From assembly GCA_049840395.1 (NCBI GenBank), contig JASGLD010000005.1:496001-560000 (forward strand): a stretch of 64,000 bases of DNA. The letters run 5' to 3'. How positions within the stretch are numbered: the stretch's first letter is position 1; every line of letters starts with the position of its first letter. A model generated the notes under the pieces. That model made no database searches, had not been told where the DNA came from, and saw nothing but the letters and a program-made list of their open reading frames with translations. The translations under genes and the position numbers were made by a program. This DNA is from CAILZL01 sp049840395. Its GTDB lineage: Bacteria; Pseudomonadota; Gammaproteobacteria; Steroidobacterales; Steroidobacteraceae. Of this stretch, positions 15,753-27,771 are shown piece by piece.

Positions 15753-18014
15753 ATGAACAGGAAAGAAATCGGCGTGCATCCAGCCGGGGCGGGCGCAGTC
15801 GGCGCCTATCCGCCCGATACCACCTTGCTCGACACGAATGCATTTCCTGCTTATGGACAGCTGCTGAAGATGCTGTTGCCGCGTGCCTTGAACTTCGCGA
15901 TTCATGACCGCAATGGTGCGCTGCTGTGGTCGGCCGATGGTTGCGAAACCGCGCAGCTACAGCAATTGGTTGAAGATGAAATTGCCCGCAGTCAGTTGGA
16001 ACCTGCCACAACTTCTGCCAGTGGCGCCCGAATGCTGCCGCTGGATCGCGAACAAGCCTATGTATTCCCATTACGCGATGCCGGGTTGCGCCTGGTGGGT
16101 GTGGTGGCGCTGTCCTGTGAGGAACGTGGTGCGGCGGCGCGCAGTGCTGAAGCTCTGGCCGGTTTGTTACGTCCGGCCCTCGAAGTGTTGGGACGCGAAC
16201 TCAGCAATCAATACAGTATTGAGGTGTTGCAGCGCGACCTGCGCATGCGCGATGGCGATCTCGCCGTGGTGCTGGGCGAGGAGACCGGCGTCCATGAACA
16301 ACTCAATGAAGTGGACGACTTCGCACGCCTGTTGAAACAGAGCGTTACGCATCTGGGCAGCGCCATCGGCGCACTGTTGGTGCCGGAGAAAAACATTGCC
16401 GTGTATCGCACCGGTGAGAACCTGGCGGCGAGCACGGCATCCGAATTGTTGAATCGCACGCATCGCCATCTGTTTTCGCTGGTGCAGGTGCAACGACGCA
16501 CGATATTGATGAACCGCGCCATCGATACCGGCCCGCTGGCGCATATCGAACATCGAATTCTTGCCTGTCCGGTGGTGTATGGCGCACGCCGAGTAGTGGG
16601 TGTACTGGCGTTCTTCAAGCCCATGGTGGGCGCGGATTTTTCATCGCGTGAAATTCATCTGGTGGAGATGCTGGCGCGCCGCATTGCGCAGATTCTGCTG
16701 CATGCCTACGACGTCAACACCGGCTTGCTCACCCGTCCGGCGTTGGAGAAGCGTGCCGCCAATGCACTGGCGCAGCGCAATGAAAGCCATCATGTCATCT
16801 ATGTCGATATCGACCGGCTGCATGTGTTGAATGAAATCTACGGCATGCACATTGGCGATGAAGTGATCGCACGTGTGGCCGCAGTACTGCGTGCGGCCAC
16901 CAGCACCCGAGTGTCTGCCGCCAAGATCTCCGGCGATCGTTTTGCCTTGTTCCTGCAACAGACCAAGATGGCCGATGCCACGGCGTTGGCTGAATCTCTG
17001 TGCTCGTCCATCACTGGTATGCACTACACCTTGGGTACCAAGGCCGTCGAGGTATCGGCCAGCTTCGGCGTCGCGCCGGTGCAGCCCACCGAACATCCGC
17101 TGTCGCATGCACTGGCCAGTGCCGAAGCGGCCTGCAAAGCGGCCAAGGATCGCGGTCGTGCCCGCGTCGAAGTGTTCGAGGATGCCGATCACAGCATCAT
17201 TCGTCGCGTTGAAGACGTCACCTTGATCGGCGCCATTCGTAATGCCATTGAGCAAGGCCTGTTTCGATTGGAAGCCCAGCCCATTGTCGATCTGCAAACG
17301 AATGTTGGTCATCGGCACTTCGAACTATTGCTGCGCATGAACGATGCCGACGGCAAATCCATGCCGCCGGACAAGTTCCTATTGGCGGCAGAGCGCTATC
17401 AACTGGCGCCGGCCATTGATCGTTGGGTGGTCATGCATGTGTTGCAATGGGTCTCGGCTCATGCGCAAACGCTGCGCAATGCCGGGGCGAGCTTCGCCAT
17501 CAATCTCTCGGGGCAGTCGCTGGGTGACGATGAGTTTCTGGATTTTCTGCTGGATCAATTGCGCGGCCATGCATTGGCCGAACTGATTTCCTTCGAACTG
17601 ACCGAAACTGCGGCAGTGGCCAACATCGTGCGCGCCGAAACCCTGATGCGTAAGGTGCGTGAGTTGGGACATGACATTGCATTGGACGATTTCGGCAAGG
17701 GCCTGTCCTCGCTGTCCTATCTCAAGTCATTGCCGGTCACCTGTGTCAAGATCGACGGTGAACTGATTCGCGATCTGGCCCAGCAGCCGCGCTCGCAGGC
17801 CATGGTCAGCGCCGTGGTGCAACTGGCGCGCGCCATGAAGTTGCGCACCACCGCCGAGTGTATCGAGACCGACGCCATTCGTCAGATCGTTACCGAGCTG
17901 GGTGTGGATCATGCACAGGGCTATGCCATTGGCCGGCCGCGTGCACTGGAACAGGTGCTGCAGGAATTGCTAAGCGATCAGTTGGTGCAAGGCGCGCTAC
18001 CGCACGCCAGTTAG
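15753..18014 (+). CDS. GAF-GGDEF-EAL cyclic-di-GMP protein, likely phosphodiesterase
   Basis: 753 residues from ATG 15753, with no membrane helix. An N-terminal sensory half (about 1-320, GAF-like, with LACPVVYGARRVVGVLAFF) is followed by a GGDEF domain. Its signature has become SGDRF at 393-397, so cyclase activity is unlikely, though GTP binding may remain. The EAL domain starts with EAQ instead of EAL at 507-509, but the metal and catalytic elements are present: INLSGQSL, ELTETAAV, DDFGKGLSSL, KIDGELI and QGYAIGRP. Hydrolysis of c-di-GMP is therefore plausible. The frame extends upstream to 15648, but that part is not protein-like. It lies downstream of envC. Confidence 0.85.
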   Translation: MNRKEIGVHPAGAGAVGAYPPDTTLLDTNAFPAYGQLLKMLLPRALNFAIHDRNGALLWSADGCETAQLQQLVEDEIARSQLEPATTSASGARMLPLDREQAYVFPLRDAGLRLVGVVALSCEERGAAARSAEALAGLLRPALEVLGRELSNQYSIEVLQRDLRMRDGDLAVVLGEETGVHEQLNEVDDFARLLKQSVTHLGSAIGALLVPEKNIAVYRTGENLAASTASELLNRTHRHLFSLVQVQRRTILMNRAIDTGPLAHIEHRILACPVVYGARRVVGVLAFFKPMVGADFSSREIHLVEMLARRIAQILLHAYDVNTGLLTRPALEKRAANALAQRNESHHVIYVDIDRLHVLNEIYGMHIGDEVIARVAAVLRAATSTRVSAAKISGDRFALFLQQTKMADATALAESLCSSITGMHYTLGTKAVEVSASFGVAPVQPTEHPLSHALASAEAACKAAKDRGRARVEVFEDADHSIIRRVEDVTLIGAIRNAIEQGLFRLEAQPIVDLQTNVGHRHFELLLRMNDADGKSMPPDKFLLAAERYQLAPAIDRWVVMHVLQWVSAHAQTLRNAGASFAINLSGQSLGDDEFLDFLLDQLRGHALAELISFELTETAAVANIVRAETLMRKVRELGHDIALDDFGKGLSSLSYLKSLPVTCVKIDGELIRDLAQQPRSQAMVSAVVQLARAMKLRTTAECIETDAIRQIVTELGVDHAQGYAIGRPRALEQVLQELLSDQLVQGALPHAS

Positions 18015-18243
18015 TGCCTGGAGGTTGCTGTTTCATTGCAGGGGTGGGTCAGCGGTCTTGCGCGTAAGCCACCTGCGCTACCAACCGATTTGCTGCAGGG
18101 CGAGTAACTGCAAAAGACCGCCAAACCCGTCTCTACTTTAATCACAGTATCTTCGGGTACGCCGCTTGCACATTCCTGCGCGAGTGACTACAACAGAACT
18201 TCGTTTCAAATAATCCCAACCGTCTCGTGGAGTTTGCCGCTCA

Positions 18244-20451
18244 ATGCCCCTGACCCTGAGTGCCGAGCAGATCGCTGATCTGGTGGCTGCGACCTGTGGC
18301 GAACCCCGCACCTTGTTGGGCTATCACGAATTTGCCCGCGAGCAGGATCAGCCCGCCGCCCTGGTGCGGGTGTTGGAGCGCGACGCGGTCAGCGTCAGTG
18401 TGTTCTGGGAAGATCAGAGCGTAAACGAAGCGCGGCCGTTGCGACGGCTGCACACGGCCGGTCTGTTCGAAGGTCGCGTAGCCTATCGCCGGCCACTGTT
18501 GCCGTATCGATTGTTGATCAAGTACCGCGACGGCAGCGAACTGATCAAGCACGATCCCTACTATTTCGCGCCGCAGCTGTCCGACCTCGACCTGCATCTA
18601 TTTGGCGAAGGCAATCATCACACCCTGTATCGCAAGCTTGGTGCGCATCCGGAAGTATTGGATGGCGTAGCCGGGGTGCGCTTCGCGGTATGGGCGCCCA
18701 ATGCACAGCGAGTCAGTGTGGTGGGCGATTTCAATTTCTGGGATGGCCGTCGCCATGTGTTGCATGCACTGGCCGGTTCCGGCATCTGGGAATTGTTCGT
18801 ACCCGAGTTGGCGATCGGTGCGTTGTACAAGTTTGAGATTCGTACGCCGGATGGACGGGTGCTGCTCAAGTCCGACCCCTATGGCCGGCAGATGCAATTG
18901 CGGCCCGATACCGCCAGCGTGGTGACCGCGCTGGATAACTATATATGGCACGATCTGGCCTGGCAGCAGCACCGCCGCCAGTGGCAGCCGCATACCGCGC
19001 CCATCAATGTTTATGAAGTACATCCGGGCTCGTGGCGACTCAATGCCGATGGCAGCTTCCTGAGCTGGTCGCAACTATCCGAGCAATTGATCCCCTATGT
19101 CAGCGAAATGGGCTACACGCACATCGAGTTGATGGGCGTGGCCGAACATCCCTTCGATGGTTCCTGGGGTTACCAGGTCACGGGTTACTACGCGCCCACC
19201 GCGCGACACGGCTCACCCGATGAGTTGCGTGCTTTCATCGATCGCTGCCACCAGGCCGATATCGGCGTGTTGATGGACTGGGTGCCGGCGCACTTTCCCA
19301 AGGACGAACATGGCTTGCGCGAGTTCGACGGCACGGCCCTGTACGAACATGCCGATGTGCGTCAGGGCGAACATCAGGAATGGGGCACCAAGATCTTTAA
19401 CTATGGACGCCATGAAGTACGCAACTTCCTGGTGGCCAATGCGCTGTACTGGATCGAACAGTTTCATATCGACGGTCTGCGTGTCGATGCCGTGGCCTCC
19501 ATGCTGTACCTGGACTACAGCCGCAAGGCCGGCGAGTGGATACCCAACAAGTACGGCGGTCGCGAGAACATCGAGGCCATCGAATTTCTCAAACAGTTGA
19601 ACTGGGCCGTGGGGCATTACTTCCCCGGCGTGTTGATGATTGCCGAAGAGTCCACGGCGTTTCCCGGCGTCACCCAGCCGGTGCATCTGGGCGGCCTGGG
19701 TTTCACCTTCAAGTGGAACATGGGCTGGATGAACGACACGCTGCGCTATGTGGAACTCGATCCGGTGTATCGGCGCTACGAACACAACCTGATCACCTTC
19801 TCGATGATGTATGCCTATTCGGAACGCTTCATGCTGCCGCTGTCGCATGACGAAGTGGTGCATGGCAAGCGCTCGTTGATCGACAAGATGCCCGGCGATG
19901 AATGGCAGAAGCGTGCCGGTCTGCGTCTGTTGTTCGGTTACATGACGGCACATCCGGGCAAGAAGCTGCTGTTCATGGGCGGCGAGTTCGGCCAATGGCA
20001 TGAGTGGCGCGCCAGCGAGCAGCTGGATTGGGTGCTGCGCGATCATGCCAATCATCGTGCGTTACGCGAATGGTGCAAGACCATGAACTTCATCTATCGC
20101 GAGCGCCCCGAGTTGCACAGCACCGATCACAACTGGGAAGGCTTCCAATGGCTGGACCTCAGCAATGCCAACGACAGTGTGTTCGCCTTCATGCGCCGCA
20201 GCGCTCCCGAGGCGGAGCCCTTGCTATGTATCTTCAATTGCACGCCGGTGCCGCGCGACAATTACCTGTTCGGTGTGCCGCTGCCGGGTCGCTATCGCAA
20301 GGTGTTGGATAGCGACGATCCGGCCTGGGGCGGTTCCGGTTACAGCAATCAGTACACCTTGGAAGCCGAGAACGACGGTTGGGGTGGGTTCCCGCATCGC
20401 ATGCGTATGCATCTGCCGCCCCTGGCGGTGACCTTCTGGCAGCGCGGTTGA
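18244..20451 (+). CDS. glgB: 1,4-alpha-glucan branching enzyme
   Basis: Glycogen branching enzyme, GH13, 735 residues (normal for the long form with two N-terminal beta domains). The CBM48 domain is near 120-220 (GVRFAVWAPNAQRVSVVGDFNFWDG in pieces). Catalytic positions: Asp in GLRVDAVASML (nucleophile), Glu in MIAEESTAFPGV (acid/base) and Asp in LSHDEVVHGK. It moves 1,4-linked chains to alpha-1,6 positions. It heads a three-gene rightward run, glgB-glgX-malQ, with 69 and 6 bp gaps. The 229 bp before it contain nothing else I recognise. No glgA or glgC is nearby. Confidence 0.97.
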   Translation: MPLTLSAEQIADLVAATCGEPRTLLGYHEFAREQDQPAALVRVLERDAVSVSVFWEDQSVNEARPLRRLHTAGLFEGRVAYRRPLLPYRLLIKYRDGSELIKHDPYYFAPQLSDLDLHLFGEGNHHTLYRKLGAHPEVLDGVAGVRFAVWAPNAQRVSVVGDFNFWDGRRHVLHALAGSGIWELFVPELAIGALYKFEIRTPDGRVLLKSDPYGRQMQLRPDTASVVTALDNYIWHDLAWQQHRRQWQPHTAPINVYEVHPGSWRLNADGSFLSWSQLSEQLIPYVSEMGYTHIELMGVAEHPFDGSWGYQVTGYYAPTARHGSPDELRAFIDRCHQADIGVLMDWVPAHFPKDEHGLREFDGTALYEHADVRQGEHQEWGTKIFNYGRHEVRNFLVANALYWIEQFHIDGLRVDAVASMLYLDYSRKAGEWIPNKYGGRENIEAIEFLKQLNWAVGHYFPGVLMIAEESTAFPGVTQPVHLGGLGFTFKWNMGWMNDTLRYVELDPVYRRYEHNLITFSMMYAYSERFMLPLSHDEVVHGKRSLIDKMPGDEWQKRAGLRLLFGYMTAHPGKKLLFMGGEFGQWHEWRASEQLDWVLRDHANHRALREWCKTMNFIYRERPELHSTDHNWEGFQWLDLSNANDSVFAFMRRSAPEAEPLLCIFNCTPVPRDNYLFGVPLPGRYRKVLDSDDPAWGGSGYSNQYTLEAENDGWGGFPHRMRMHLPPLAVTFWQRG

Positions 20452-20520
20452 TGTGATGATGCACGCAATTTTGGTGAATTCGTTTTATGCGGCTCAGCAT
20501 GAGCGGCAATACAGATTACG

Positions 20521-22674
<2,154 letters not shown>

Positions 22675-22680
22675 AGTTTC

Positions 22681-24807
22681 ATGACTCAACTCGACTCGCA
22701 AACCCTGGCGATACTGGCGAAACAAAATGGTTTGGGCGAGTCGTACTACGACTATCGCGGTAACCTGCGGATCTTTTCCGATGCGGCGCGCGGCAGCATC
22801 CTGCACGCCATGGGGGCTACCGAGGCGAGAGTCGATACCTCGAGTATTCTGCATCCCGTGTATGTGCGTACTCAGGGTGAACTGAACTGCGAGATCACGC
22901 TGCCAAGTACACCGCCAGGGGCGACACTGCGATTGCAGGTGCATACCGAGCAGCGCAAGGTTCTTGCCGCCGCCCATGTGCTGCGCGATTTGCCGCGCAT
23001 CTCCGAACAGAGCTACCTGCTGCCATTACCTGAGCAGGTGCCACTGGGTTATCACCGCCTGCGATTGCAAGTCGATGGACAGGCTGGGGCGGACTGCGCA
23101 TTGATTGTGGCACCGGCACGCTGCTACGAACCGATGTCCATGCAGCAGGGTCAACGCTTTTGGGGCTTATCCATCCAGTTGTATACGCTGCGTTCCAGTA
23201 ACAATTGGGGTATCGGTGATTTCGACGACTTGCAGGCATTGATTCGTGCTGTGGCGCCGCAGGGTTGCCACACCATTGGTCTAAATCCCTTGCATGCACT
23301 GCGCCCCGCCGATGCTGCGCATATCAGTCCGTACTCACCTTCGAATCGGCAGTTCTTGAATGTGTTGTACATCGCCGTGCCCCAGGTGGCCGAATACGCG
23401 CAGTGCCCTGCGGCGCAACAGGTGCTGGAGCAGGATGTGTTGCTCAACATACGCACGGCAGTCTGTGTGGACTATCTTGCGGTAGCCAGGCTCAAGTTTG
23501 CGGCGTTGCGGTTGTTGTATGCCGAATTTGTACGGCAACACTTGCAGCAGAACACTGCTCGCGCGCAGGCATTTCGTGACTATGTGGCGCAACAGGGCGA
23601 ACCGTTGCGCCTGCATGCGTTATACGATGCACTGGATGAGCACTTCAGTGCTCGACCGGGCCATCAATGGGGCTGGCGCAGCTGGCCCGAGGCATATCAC
23701 GATGCACAGGGCGCCGAGGTGCATGCATTTGCCGAACAACATGCCGCCAGCGTCGAGTACTTCATGTATCTGCAATGGCTGGCGGCGTCACAATTGCAAG
23801 CGGCGCAACAATGTGCGCGCAGTTGCGGCATGAGCATTGGCTTGTATGGCGACGTCGCCGTGGGCGTCGATCCTAATGGCTCCGAAACCTGGTCCAATCG
23901 CAGTCTGTATGTGGAGGATGTGGCCGTCGGTGCACCGCCCGATCCCTTGGCATTAAAAGGACAGGATTGGGGTATCCCGCCGCAACATCCGCTGCGTTTA
24001 ACCGAACAGGCCTATCAACCCTTTGCCGAAATGTTGCGCGCCAACATGCGTGCCTGCGGCGCACTGCGTATCGATCATGTGATGACGCTGTGCCGTCTAT
24101 GGTGGGTGCCGCGTGGGTTTGAATCTATCGAAGGCGTGTACGTTCACTACCCGCTGGACGATTTGCTGAAAGTGGTGGCCCTCGAGAGCGTGCGCAATGA
24201 ATGTCTGGTGATCGGTGAAGATCTGGGAACCGTGCCGGACGCCATGCGTCACGGCATGGAAAAATTCGGTCTGTATCACTACAAGGTATTGTTCTTCGAA
24301 AAAGGACGCGATGGTCATTTCACTGCGCCGCATGACTATGTGCGGCGCGCATTGGCCGTAGTGACCACACACGATCTGCCGCCCTTCAGAAGTTGGTGGC
24401 AGGGCGACGATATCACCCTGCGTGAGCAGCTGCGTTTGTATCCGGACGATGCAGTGCGCGATCAGGTGCAACGCGAACGCGAACAGGACCGTCACCTGTT
24501 GATGCAAGCGCTGACTCGCGCCGGGCTTTGGCATTGGGATGTGCATGAACCTGTGCCTGCCTATTCCCAGGCATTGATGCGTGCCGCCTATCTGTACGCC
24601 GCGTTGTCCAAATCTGCCTTGCTGGTGGTGCAGCCGGAAGATTTGCTGGGCATGACCGATCCGGTCAATGTGCCGGGCACCAGCACCGAACATCCTAACT
24701 GGCAGCGCAAACTCGGCCTGGATTTAACTGAAATGTTGTCGCAGCCGGAGGTGCAGGAGATTGCAGGGGCATTAAATCGCGCGCGGCGTGGCGAGCATCC
24801 GAATTAA
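22681..24807 (+). CDS. malQ: 4-alpha-glucanotransferase (amylomaltase)
   Basis: GH77 disproportionating enzyme, 708 residues, that transfers glucan chains between maltodextrins. The long form with an N-terminal beta-rich extension (about 1-150) is present. Core elements: RSSNNWGIGDFDDL, nucleophile Asp in LRIDHVMTLCRLWW, acid/base Glu in VIGEDLGTVP, third Asp in VTTHDLPPFRSWW. Together with glgB and glgX it lets stored glycogen and the released short chains be reworked. It is the last gene of the run. 24808-24962 downstream holds no recognised feature. Confidence 0.95.
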   Translation: MTQLDSQTLAILAKQNGLGESYYDYRGNLRIFSDAARGSILHAMGATEARVDTSSILHPVYVRTQGELNCEITLPSTPPGATLRLQVHTEQRKVLAAAHVLRDLPRISEQSYLLPLPEQVPLGYHRLRLQVDGQAGADCALIVAPARCYEPMSMQQGQRFWGLSIQLYTLRSSNNWGIGDFDDLQALIRAVAPQGCHTIGLNPLHALRPADAAHISPYSPSNRQFLNVLYIAVPQVAEYAQCPAAQQVLEQDVLLNIRTAVCVDYLAVARLKFAALRLLYAEFVRQHLQQNTARAQAFRDYVAQQGEPLRLHALYDALDEHFSARPGHQWGWRSWPEAYHDAQGAEVHAFAEQHAASVEYFMYLQWLAASQLQAAQQCARSCGMSIGLYGDVAVGVDPNGSETWSNRSLYVEDVAVGAPPDPLALKGQDWGIPPQHPLRLTEQAYQPFAEMLRANMRACGALRIDHVMTLCRLWWVPRGFESIEGVYVHYPLDDLLKVVALESVRNECLVIGEDLGTVPDAMRHGMEKFGLYHYKVLFFEKGRDGHFTAPHDYVRRALAVVTTHDLPPFRSWWQGDDITLREQLRLYPDDAVRDQVQREREQDRHLLMQALTRAGLWHWDVHEPVPAYSQALMRAAYLYAALSKSALLVVQPEDLLGMTDPVNVPGTSTEHPNWQRKLGLDLTEMLSQPEVQEIAGALNRARRGEHPN

Positions 24808-24962
24808 ACCTTGCAAGCCATTGATGTTTCGATGTCAGCCGGCGCTGACAAGGGATTCAGTATTGCGCCTCATAGTGGCTTAGTCCGCGCAAGCTAAATT
24901 GACTACAACCCGAGTTCCGTCGGGGATGTCTGCACCAGTCAATTCAAACAGGGGAGTGCGCC

Positions 24963-25148
24963 ATGATGTCGTTCTACGGTCTATTGCAAGATAGAAACCC
25001 GGCCGTCTTCAATCCCAAGGTCACGCCGGATCCCACGGATTCAGAACGACTGGAAGCAAAATTGCGCGACGCCACCCAACGCATGCGCGACCGCTTCGAT
25101 GAAAGTTTTGCAAGAAGAGCGCGCATCGTGCATCGCGTTGTCGGTTGA
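24963..25148 (+). CDS. Small charged hypothetical protein
   Basis: 61 residues, not recognised. There is a GGGGAG ribosome site before ATGATG (24963 or 24966). The N-terminal half, SFYGLLQDRNPAVFNPK, carries aromatic residues; the C-terminal half, from about residue 27, is a predicted amphipathic helix rich in Arg, Asp and Glu (RLEAKLRDATQRMRDRFDES). There is no signal peptide or membrane segment. It stands alone between malQ and a dehydrogenase gene. Real but of unknown function, judged mainly from the strong ribosome site. Confidence 0.5.
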   Translation: MMSFYGLLQDRNPAVFNPKVTPDPTDSERLEAKLRDATQRMRDRFDESFARRARIVHRVVG

Positions 25149-25223
25149 CGCGTGGCCAAGCCAACTTCAAGCAATAACGATAAGCGCATGCACTTCACGG
25201 CGCATGACTTAGTACCGTAGATC

Positions 25224-26570
25224 ATGCGCCGTCCATCTTCAGCACTACGCTCACTGGCAAAATTCAGCGCTGCTCTATTATTGTTGAACTTGATTGCATG
25301 GGGTGCCACGCAATCCTCTGCCGACCTCGATACTTATACCGGCGACTTCGGACCTGATCCGCAACTACCGGAACCGCAGTCGACGCTGGTCCCTACCGTA
25401 TTTGTTGCCAAGGCGGTGGGCTGGCAGGACGGCGCCAAACCGCAGGCGGCCCCCGGCCTGGCTGTGAATGCCTTTGCCAAAGGATTGGATCATCCCCGTT
25501 GGTTGTACGTGCTGCCCAACGGCGATGTATTGGTGGCGGAAACCAATGCGCCGCCCAAGCCGGATGACGGCAAGGGTATTAAAGGCTGGTTCATGAAAAC
25601 CTTCATGCAAAAAGCCGGCGCCGGTTCGGTCAGCGCCAATCGCATCACCTTGCTACGCGATGCTGATGGTGATGGTCGTGCCGAGACGCATAGCGTATTC
25701 CTGCAAGGCCTCAACTCCCCTTTCGGTATGGCATTGGTGGGTGAGTGGCTGTATGTCGCCAACACCGATGCAGTGCTGCGCTTTCGCTACCAGCCGGGCG
25801 TGACTCAGCTTGATGCTATGGGTGAAAAGGTGATCGACTTGCCTGCCGGCACGATCAATCATCACTGGACCAAGAATCTCATTGCCAGCCCGGACGGCAA
25901 ACGCTTGTATGTGACAGTGGGTTCGAACAGCAATGTCGCTGAGAACGGCATGCAGAATGAAGAGCATCGCGCCGCCATCCTGGAAGTCGATATTGCCAGC
26001 AAGCAATGGCATGTATTCGCTTCCGGATTGCGCAACCCCAATGGCATGGATTGGCAGCCGCAAACTCAAATTTTATGGACGGTGGCCAATGAACGCGATG
26101 AGTTGGGCGATCACCTGGTACCCGACTATCTGACTTCGGTGAAACAGGGTGGCTTTTACGGCTGGCCCTATAGTTATTTCGGCCAACATATCGATCAGCG
26201 TGTAAAGCCGGCACGTCCGGATCTGGTGGCCAAGGCCATTGCTCCGGATTATGCGTTGGGTAGTCACACTGCATCCTTGGGATTGACCTTCTACGATGCC
26301 GATCTGCTGCCGCAGCGTTATCGGGGTGGCGCTTTCATCGGTCAACATGGGTCGTGGAATCGCAAGCCCCGCAGCGGCTATAAATTGATCTTCGTGCCGT
26401 TCGTGAATGGGCAGCCTGCCGGCATGCCGGAGGATATTCTCACCGGCTTCCTCGATGCTAAAGGTGATGCACAGGGAAGGCCTGTCGGCGTCACGGTGGA
26501 TGGACGCGGTGCGCTGTTGCTGGCCGATGATGTGGGTAATTGCATCTGGCGCGTAACGCCGGCTTCGTGA
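25224..26570 (+). CDS. Exported sorbosone/glucose dehydrogenase-like beta-propeller
   Basis: 448 residues with a signal peptide (about 1-33, FSAALLLLNLIAWGA). The propeller matches the soluble PQQ glucose/L-sorbosone dehydrogenase family: GLDHPRWLYVLPNGDVLVAE, then DGDGRAE, GLNSPFGMAL, SPDGKRLYVTVGSNSN, GLRNPNGMDWQP and FIGQHGSWNRKPRSGYK in order. In the family this architecture oxidises sugars or aldehydes in the periplasm with PQQ. No PQQ biosynthesis gene is here, and members without proven activity are common, so the substrate and even the cofactor remain open. It is a monocistronic gene between a small protein and a BON gene. Confidence 0.85.
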   Translation: MRRPSSALRSLAKFSAALLLLNLIAWGATQSSADLDTYTGDFGPDPQLPEPQSTLVPTVFVAKAVGWQDGAKPQAAPGLAVNAFAKGLDHPRWLYVLPNGDVLVAETNAPPKPDDGKGIKGWFMKTFMQKAGAGSVSANRITLLRDADGDGRAETHSVFLQGLNSPFGMALVGEWLYVANTDAVLRFRYQPGVTQLDAMGEKVIDLPAGTINHHWTKNLIASPDGKRLYVTVGSNSNVAENGMQNEEHRAAILEVDIASKQWHVFASGLRNPNGMDWQPQTQILWTVANERDELGDHLVPDYLTSVKQGGFYGWPYSYFGQHIDQRVKPARPDLVAKAIAPDYALGSHTASLGLTFYDADLLPQRYRGGAFIGQHGSWNRKPRSGYKLIFVPFVNGQPAGMPEDILTGFLDAKGDAQGRPVGVTVDGRGALLLADDVGNCIWRVTPAS

Positions 26571-26757
26571 CGGCGTGATTGGCGCTTCGTCTTCTAAATC
26601 TCAATGCTCGATCAACGCTCGGTTGGCTGTTCTTGCTTGCGCATCTGTCGATGCGTATTAATGCCTTAACCCATTATTCGGGCAACCTATTGTTATCGAC
26701 GTGTGGGTAGCGGTCCTCAACGTTGATCCGCTTTCTAGTCGCAATAACTCAAAAAGA

Positions 26758-26784
26758 AGAGGGCGGGTCTGTGACCCGCCCTCT
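26758..26784 (-). terminator. Rho-independent terminator after the BON-domain gene
   Basis: AGAGGGCGGGTC pairs with GACCCGCCCTCT; on the minus strand the stem is followed by TCTTTTT. It lies 25-51 bp beyond the stop of the BON gene. The rest of 26571-26808 shows nothing else. Confidence 0.85.
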
Positions 26785-26808
26785 GCGTTCATGCACTGGC
26801 GATCCGGC

Positions 26809-27351
26809 CTATTTCTTGCCGACCGTAATGCCGTTCTCCACCTTCACCACACCGGCAACGCCACCGGCTACGGATTCAGCCGCCTGCTTTTCTTGTGCAG
26901 AGGCAACGAAGCCGCCCAATGACACAATGCCGTTGTTAGTCTTCACATTGACTTCATAGCCCTTGGTGCGCGAGTCCGACAGCAGCGCAGTTTTTACCTT
27001 GGCGGTAATGGCGCTGTCGTCGATGACCACGCCGGCGGTGCGCTCACCACTGCGTACTTGCAGGTTATTCACCACTTTCTTAACGCCCACTACGCCCTTG
27101 GCTTCGGTTTCAGCCGCCTGCTTTTCACTGGCGGAGTCGACAAAGCCATTCAATTGAACGGTGCCTGCCTGTGTGTCGACATTGATCTGACGTGCTTTGG
27201 TGGCGGGATTGTCGATCAATGCGGCCTTCACTTTGGCGGTGACCATAGTGTCGTCCACAGTGGTGCCGATACTGTCGGCAGCCCATAGCGGTGTGCTGGC
27301 CATGCTCAGTGCAATGCAGGTACCTAACAGAAGTTTCTTACTCTTGGTCAT
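26809..27351 (-). CDS. Exported protein with two BON domains (OsmY-like)
   Basis: 180 residues from ATG 27351, which has GGAGG at ideal spacing; the longer frame to 27369 lacks this. The signal peptide is MTKSKKLLLGTCIALSMAS followed by TPLWA. Two tandem BON domains (about 32-95 and 107-172) have the same pattern: TVDDTMVTAKVKAALIDN, QINVDTQAGTVQLNGFVDS and the AETEAKGVVGVKKVVNNL helix-turn, repeated as DDSAITAKVKTALLSDS. OsmY-type proteins sit in the periplasm and bind or stabilise membranes under osmotic stress. The adjacent CsbD gene suggests a stress-response pair. Confidence 0.9.
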   Translation of the reverse strand: MTKSKKLLLGTCIALSMASTPLWAADSIGTTVDDTMVTAKVKAALIDNPATKARQINVDTQAGTVQLNGFVDSASEKQAAETEAKGVVGVKKVVNNLQVRSGERTAGVVIDDSAITAKVKTALLSDSRTKGYEVNVKTNNGIVSLGGFVASAQEKQAAESVAGGVAGVVKVENGITVGKK

Positions 27352-27457
27352 AGCAACCTCCATCGCCATATGGCGATTGGCTTTTGAAAAATTACTGACT
27401 ACTAAGCTGATTTACGTTCCATTACCTGCTTATTACAGGCAGGAACTGCAATGTCTG

Positions 27458-27652
27458 TTATTTCTGATCCCACTCGGAAATGCGCTTATCGGCTTCATCT
27501 CTGGAAATGCCATAGGCTTCCTGCAAACGGCCGGCAAGAATTTCGTAGTTGCCTTCGATCTGATCCATGTCGTCATCAGTGAGTTTTCCCCACTGTTGTT
27601 GCACCTTGCCCTTAAGCTGCTTCCAGTTGCCTTCGATGCGATCTCTGTTCAT
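27458..27652 (-). CDS. CsbD-family stress protein
   Basis: 64 residues from ATG 27652, preceded by GGAGA. The whole protein is the CsbD-like helix bundle: NRDRIEGNWKQLKGKVQQQW and the repeated D-x-I-x-G-x-x pattern in MDQIEGNYEILAGRLQEAYG. Family members are abundant small soluble proteins of unknown mechanism, induced by sigma-B or general stress in other bacteria. It lies directly upstream of the BON gene on the same strand (106 bp gap). A longer frame to 27688 is not needed. Confidence 0.9.
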   Translation of the reverse strand: MNRDRIEGNWKQLKGKVQQQWGKLTDDDMDQIEGNYEILAGRLQEAYGISRDEADKRISEWDQK

Positions 27653-27771
27653 AGCGTTCTCCGGATAGAGTTCAATATAGCAAGTCACTGGCTTGCGGCC
27701 GTTGAAACGGCGTATTGGCAGCGTAGAACTTCATACGCAGGTGCTGCATTGCCGGGCAGCGGAAGACCCTG

